DNA from: Bacteroidota bacterium
GTDB taxonomy: Bacteria; Bacteroidota; Bacteroidia; Flavobacteriales; Weeksellaceae
Length of the DNA: 64,000 nucleotides
Assembly (NCBI GenBank): GCA_023460855.1
Contig: JAEWOS010000019.1
Span: 1 to 64,000 of the forward strand
Reading direction: 5' to 3'
The notes beneath the pieces are model-generated. The model saw only the letters and a list, made by a program, of their open reading frames with translations. It searched no databases and was not told the origin of the DNA. Shown piece by piece: positions 60,604 through 64,000 of this stretch (positions are counted from its first letter, which is position 1; each line of letters opens with the position of its first letter). Made by a program: the position numbers and the translations under genes.

Positions 60604-61176
60604 TTATTTGTTGAAACGCATTTTGTAATTCACATTTACATCTCCCTGAACGATTTTATTGAGTTTTCCTTTCACCATTTTCTTTTTAAGGGAGGAAAGG
60701 TGGTCCGTAAACAGAATTCCTTCTATATGGTCGTATTCATGCTGAATAACGCGCGCTCTGATGTCGGAATAGGTATCCGTGTGTTTTTCAAAATTTTCGT
60801 CGAGATATTCAATGGTAATGGTTTCCTTTCTCTTAATATCTTCACGGACTTCCGGAATGGAGAGGCAGCCTTCATTGAATTTCCATTCGTTGCCTTCTTC
60901 GCTTGTAATCTGCGCGTTGATAAAAACTTTACGGAAATCTTTGAGTTCATCAGCGATATCCTCGTAATCTTCATCATCAGCAAGAGGAGAAACATCCACG
61001 CAAAATAAGCGGATATCCAGGCCAACCTGTGGTGCAGCAAGACCGATACCGCTTGCTCCATGCATCGTGTCGAACATATTTTCGATAAGCTCGTTCAGTC
61101 CGGGATAATCCGGATCGATGTCTTTGCAGAGTTTTCTCAGTACAGGATCTCCGAAAGCTCTAATTGGTAAAATCAT
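60604..61176 (-). CDS. def: Peptide deformylase
   Basis: Def removes the formyl group from new proteins using a bound metal ion. The 190-residue protein shows the three family motifs: GIGLAAPQVGL, EGCLSIPEVRE (metal-binding Cys) and VIQHEYDHIEGILF (HExxH). The start overlaps the last 4 nt of ruvX, so the two are translationally coupled. Confidence 0.97.
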   Translation of the reverse strand: MILPIRAFGDPVLRKLCKDIDPDYPGLNELIENMFDTMHGASGIGLAAPQVGLDIRLFCVDVSPLADDEDYEDIADELKDFRKVFINAQITSEEGNEWKFNEGCLSIPEVREDIKRKETITIEYLDENFEKHTDTYSDIRARVIQHEYDHIEGILFTDHLSSLKKKMVKGKLNKIVQGDVNVNYKMRFNK

Positions 61177-61589
61177 CTGTTAACCTGTTCTAAATAATTC
61201 TGTAATATGATAGTGGCGCTCACTTTGTCGATCAGTGCTTTATCCTGTCTCGCTTTTTTCGATTTTCCGCTTTGGCTGATAAAAAATGAAGCCATTTTGG
61301 ACGTAAAACGTTCATCGAGCCTTGCTGTTTTTATTTGCGGAAAAAGTTTGCTGAATTTCTCAAGAAATTTCTGAATGTCAGCTTCCACTTCCGAGAGATT
61401 TCCCTTTAAATCAACAGGCAAACCTACGACAACGGTTTCAACAGAATTCCTGTTAAAGTATTGCTCCAAAAATTCAAAAAGCTTACCGGTTTCCACGGTT
61501 TCCAGGCCGCTTGCCACAATTTTCAGGTCATCTGTTACGGCAATTCCGGTTCTTTTCAGGCCGAAGTCCAACGCCATAATCTGTCCCAT
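61173..61589 (-). CDS. ruvX: Holliday junction resolvase RuvX / YqgF
   Basis: The 138-residue RNase H-fold nuclease begins MGQIMALDFGLKRTGIAVTD and has VVVGLPVDLKGNLSEVEADI, LDERFTSKMA and the C-terminal DKVSATIILQNYL, the standard YqgF pattern with conserved acidic residues. It is an rRNA-processing or junction nuclease depending on species. It forms an operon with def. Confidence 0.95.
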   Translation of the reverse strand: MGQIMALDFGLKRTGIAVTDDLKIVASGLETVETGKLFEFLEQYFNRNSVETVVVGLPVDLKGNLSEVEADIQKFLEKFSKLFPQIKTARLDERFTSKMASFFISQSGKSKKARQDKALIDKVSATIILQNYLEQVNR

Positions 61590-61721
61590 GCTGCAAATGT
61601 AGAAAAAAAAATATTTTATGTCCGGCTGATGGTTGTTTACAGCAAATTTTTGGCAGATTTCAAAATTCGGGAAATTGCAGGTTCAGAAAATATTTATAAC
61701 TTTATTTGCTAAACAATAATT

Positions 61722-62201
61722 ATGAAGCATCTTATACTGGTTCGCCACGCTAAGAGCGACTGGCCTGAAAATACAGACGACTTCCACCGTCCTTTGGCTG
61801 ACCGCGGCCTTGAAGATGCGGTTAAAATGGCCAATTATCTGAAGAATAACGGTATCTCCATTCAGAAATTTGTGTCCAGTCCCGCCGTGCGCGCTCTGAA
61901 TACAGGCAAAATTTTCAACCAGACTTATAAGATTGTAATGGATACAGATCAACAGCTGTATCACGCTTCAGAAAACAATTTCCTTTCTGTAATACGCTCA
62001 CTGGACGACAGCCTGAGTTCGGTAGCGCTTTTTTCTCACAATAACGGGATTTCCAATTTTGCCAACTATATTTCGCAGGAAATTTTTATGTTTCCAACCT
62101 GTGGCGTAGCAGGATTTCAGGCCGACTGTAACCTGTGGTCAGATTTCGAAGGCGCCAAAAAGAAGCTGGTTTTCTTTTACGAGCCTAAAAAAATACAGTA
62201 A
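61722..62201 (+). CDS. SixA-like histidine phosphatase
   Basis: The 159-residue protein belongs to the histidine phosphatase superfamily: LILVRHAKSDWPENTDDFHRPLADRGLEDAVKMANYL with the RHA catalytic His, SSPAVRALNTGKIF, and LFSHNNGISNFANYI with the second catalytic His. Its size matches SixA, which dephosphorylates phosphohistidine in signalling proteins. The substrate here is unknown. It is divergent from ruvX and converges on the serine hydrolase gene. Confidence 0.92.
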   Translation: MKHLILVRHAKSDWPENTDDFHRPLADRGLEDAVKMANYLKNNGISIQKFVSSPAVRALNTGKIFNQTYKIVMDTDQQLYHASENNFLSVIRSLDDSLSSVALFSHNNGISNFANYISQEIFMFPTCGVAGFQADCNLWSDFEGAKKKLVFFYEPKKIQ

Positions 62202-62219
62202 TTCCTGTCTTTTAACGCT

Positions 62220-63770
62220 TTATTTTTTCCGCTGCAGATCAAGGTCGTCGAAATCAAAACTGAAATCTGTGATATCTGAAATCGGTTTCATTTTGATGCT
62301 TTGCGCTTTTCCGTTTGAATCGAATGTGAAGGTAACAAATGCGTCGGCATCATAACTGCGGTCGTCCCATTTTACAATGTAAGTATCTGCAGAATATGGA
62401 ATCAGATCGCCTTTCAGACGAAGCGAAGAGCGGCTCATAATTCTCATTTTTTTGCCTTCCTTGATCAGATCCACATCTCCAAACCATGGATCGCTGTATG
62501 TACCTGCCACTTTACTGAAGTCGATCTGGGCTGTTTTATCTTTTTGAAAGAGGGCTGCTTTTGCATATTCGTCCTGCTTTCCTTTTTCGAAATTGGCAAA
62601 CATTTTTCCCATTCTGTCGTCGTAAGTTTTCAGCCAGTTGCGGTCTGCAATTCCCAGGTAGCTGTCTTTAACTGCATTGGTGATGGAATTAAATGCTGCA
62701 CCGCTTTGCTGATTCGTCAGTACCACAATTCCTAATTTCAAATCCGGAATAACAGTGAACTGCGTAACGGTTCCGAGAAGTCCACCTGTATGCTGAATCT
62801 GCTGATGTCCTTTTACATCACTCAGAAACCAGCCGAGTCCGTAACCATAGAAATTTGTATCGTACTGTGCTTTCAGGGACGCAGGAACAGTAATAGGCTG
62901 CTGAATCTGCAACAGTTGCTGAATCTGTTTGTCTGAAACAAGTTTCTTTCCGTCTTTGGTTTTGAAGCCGTTTATCATGCATTCAGCCCAGGTCAGCATA
63001 TCCGGAATATTGCTCATGATTCCGCCTGCAGCATTGGCGGTTTCATTCCAGTCGTGCGGAATCATCACTGCTTTGCCGTTTACCGGCGCATGTGCATCAA
63101 TTTTATTGCTGATTTTAGCAGCGCGGTTGTAGCTTCCGTAGCTGTTTGTCATACCAACCGGTTTCAGAATGCGCTCTTCCACAAATTCTGCCCAGCTTTG
63201 TCCGGAAATTCTTGTAATAACCTCTCCCGCCACAATAAACATGATATTGTTGTAATCCATTTTTTCGCGGAAACCATGTTCTGGTTTCAAATATTGTACA
63301 TTGTGGATGATGTCCTGAATCGTAAGCGTTCCCCCATCCGGAAAAAACATCAGGTCGCCCTGTCCCAAACCAAGTCCCGCTCTGTGCGTCACGAGATCTT
63401 TAACAGTAATTTCCTTCGTTACATAAGGGTCGTACATTTTAAATTCAGGGATAAATTTGGTAACCTTGTCATCCCAGTTCAGTTTTCCTTCATCTGCGAG
63501 AATGGCGAGTGCCGTTCCTGTAAAACCTTTGGAATTGGAGGCAATTCCTACAAGCGTTTCACTGTTCATCGGCTTACCTGTTTTTAGCGAGGCAACGCCG
63601 TGACCTTTCTGATAAACAATTTTTCCGTCTTTTATAATGCCGACGGAAATTCCCGGAACATCGAAAGTTTCACGGGTATTTTTAATCAGCTGATCCAGTT
63701 GTGCATCTGGAATCTGTGTAAAGACGAACGAAAAAATTAACAGAAGAACGAGTGAAGCGGTCTTTTTCAT
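62220..63770 (-). CDS. Class C beta-lactamase-like serine hydrolase with C-terminal DUF3471
   Basis: The 516-residue protein has a signal peptide ending SFVFTQ, the SxxK motif in VGIASNSKGFTGTAL, a YxN motif in KMDYNNIMFIVAGEV, and an HTGG (KTG-like) motif in QIQHTGGLLGTVTQF. The last 110 residues are a beta-rich domain of DUF3471 type. These are periplasmic esterases or peptidases; some hydrolyse D-amino acid peptides. There is no reason to call it a resistance enzyme. It is transcribed alone. Confidence 0.92.
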   Translation of the reverse strand: MKKTASLVLLLIFSFVFTQIPDAQLDQLIKNTRETFDVPGISVGIIKDGKIVYQKGHGVASLKTGKPMNSETLVGIASNSKGFTGTALAILADEGKLNWDDKVTKFIPEFKMYDPYVTKEITVKDLVTHRAGLGLGQGDLMFFPDGGTLTIQDIIHNVQYLKPEHGFREKMDYNNIMFIVAGEVITRISGQSWAEFVEERILKPVGMTNSYGSYNRAAKISNKIDAHAPVNGKAVMIPHDWNETANAAGGIMSNIPDMLTWAECMINGFKTKDGKKLVSDKQIQQLLQIQQPITVPASLKAQYDTNFYGYGLGWFLSDVKGHQQIQHTGGLLGTVTQFTVIPDLKLGIVVLTNQQSGAAFNSITNAVKDSYLGIADRNWLKTYDDRMGKMFANFEKGKQDEYAKAALFQKDKTAQIDFSKVAGTYSDPWFGDVDLIKEGKKMRIMSRSSLRLKGDLIPYSADTYIVKWDDRSYDADAFVTFTFDSNGKAQSIKMKPISDITDFSFDFDDLDLQRKK

Positions 63771-63885
63771 AGGTTTTCAAATTTTCTCAAAGATAAGTTT
63801 TCTTCTTCTTAAATGAATGCGACGAAAATTTTGTATTCAGCAAGATGTAATACTGCTCGCTTCCGTGTTTGGCGAAACTTTTGCC

Positions 63886-63893
63886 TAACTTTG
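63886..63893 (+). promoter_or_regulatory. Putative -7 element for the last gene
   Basis: TAACTTTG matches TAnnTTTG and is 15 nt before the ATG at 63909. A TTG lies 14 nt upstream, slightly closer than consensus. Confidence 0.4.
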
Positions 63894-63908
63894 AAAAAAT
63901 TCACGATA

Positions 63909-64000
63909 ATGTCTAAAAATCTCAAAATAACACTTTGGGTTGTCGCCATTCTGCTTTTTTTAGGGTTGGGTTATATGCTGTACAGCATGATGCAGGCAAA
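63909..64000 (+). CDS. Start of a membrane-anchored protein, partial
   Basis: The frame begins MSKNLKITLWVVAILLFLG and is open to the right edge, giving about 30 residues. A single hydrophobic stretch (about 7-26) suggests a membrane anchor or uncleaved signal. Nothing more can be said about its identity. Confidence 0.55.
   Translation, partial: MSKNLKITLWVVAILLFLGLGYMLYSMMQA

Noticed and set aside
62220..63770. Antibiotic-resistance beta-lactamase
   Set aside because: The motifs are class C-like, but the DUF3471 tail and overall form match the broad serine hydrolase family. Resistance cannot be inferred.

Overview
This 64 kb window is chromosomal DNA from a flavobacterium, most likely of the Chryseobacterium/Kaistella/Elizabethkingia group (Weeksellaceae). 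The evidence is type IX secretion parts (a plug/DUF5103 protein and PorP/SprF), TonB-dependent receptors with flavobacterial signal peptides, Bacteroidota-only families (DUF2480, DUF5606, DUF6122, glycine-zipper lipoproteins), almost no Shine-Dalgarno sequences, and many TAnnTTTG -7 promoter elements, two with a well-spaced TTG -33 element. The genus is inferred from protein style and has not been searched.

Layout. 0-6 kb: a partial DUF2723 membrane protein, DUF2480, lpxB, a ComEC-like protein, a GC-rich intergenic element and sucC. 6-16.5 kb: an outer-membrane receptor, an MscS channel, an apparent iron-uptake operon (siderophore receptor, lipoprotein, PepSY-TM protein) with Fur-box-like palindromes at its promoter, an ABC-F ATPase and a GH25 lysozyme. 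16.6-22.5 kb: two guanidino-modifying hydrolases (one CtlX-like) flanking cutC and glycosylasparaginase, tandem lipoprotein esterases and a YkvA protein. 22.6-34.3 kb: housekeeping genes (thioredoxin-fold proteins and aroC, folB/nadA, tRNA-Cys, gmk/yicC, miaA) plus the T9SS plug gene.

34.3-43.6 kb is the accessory region and the most interesting part. It is an orphan type VI secretion (T6SS subtype iii) delivery island with no core apparatus genes. It holds tssD (Hcp), vgrG, an 848-residue effector with a GHSQG lipase motif and an unassigned C-terminal domain, and a lipoprotein that is the likely immunity protein, closed by a strong terminator. Behind the terminator lies the remnant of a second effector. 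It has a diverged copy of the C-terminal motif of the first effector (with an in-frame TAG) and, in the same frame after a second stop, a metzincin-like HExxHxxGxxH domain whose gene overlaps another lipoprotein gene. A decayed reading frame and a LysM-like protein follow. A palindrome, TCGTAA-TT-TTACGA, occurs upstream of tssD and again upstream of the LysM-like gene. The effector stretch is visibly richer in A+T than its neighbours, which suggests acquisition by transfer.

43.7-64 kb returns to chromosomal backbone: an M3 peptidase, a GIN-domain protein, a KefC/KefF-like pair, a lemA-TPM-TPM operon, folA, ddl-coaD-TRIC, a PASTA protein with rluD, porP/sprF, hemW, murI, DUF5606, ruvX-def, a SixA-like phosphatase, a class C serine hydrolase and the start of one more membrane-anchored gene.
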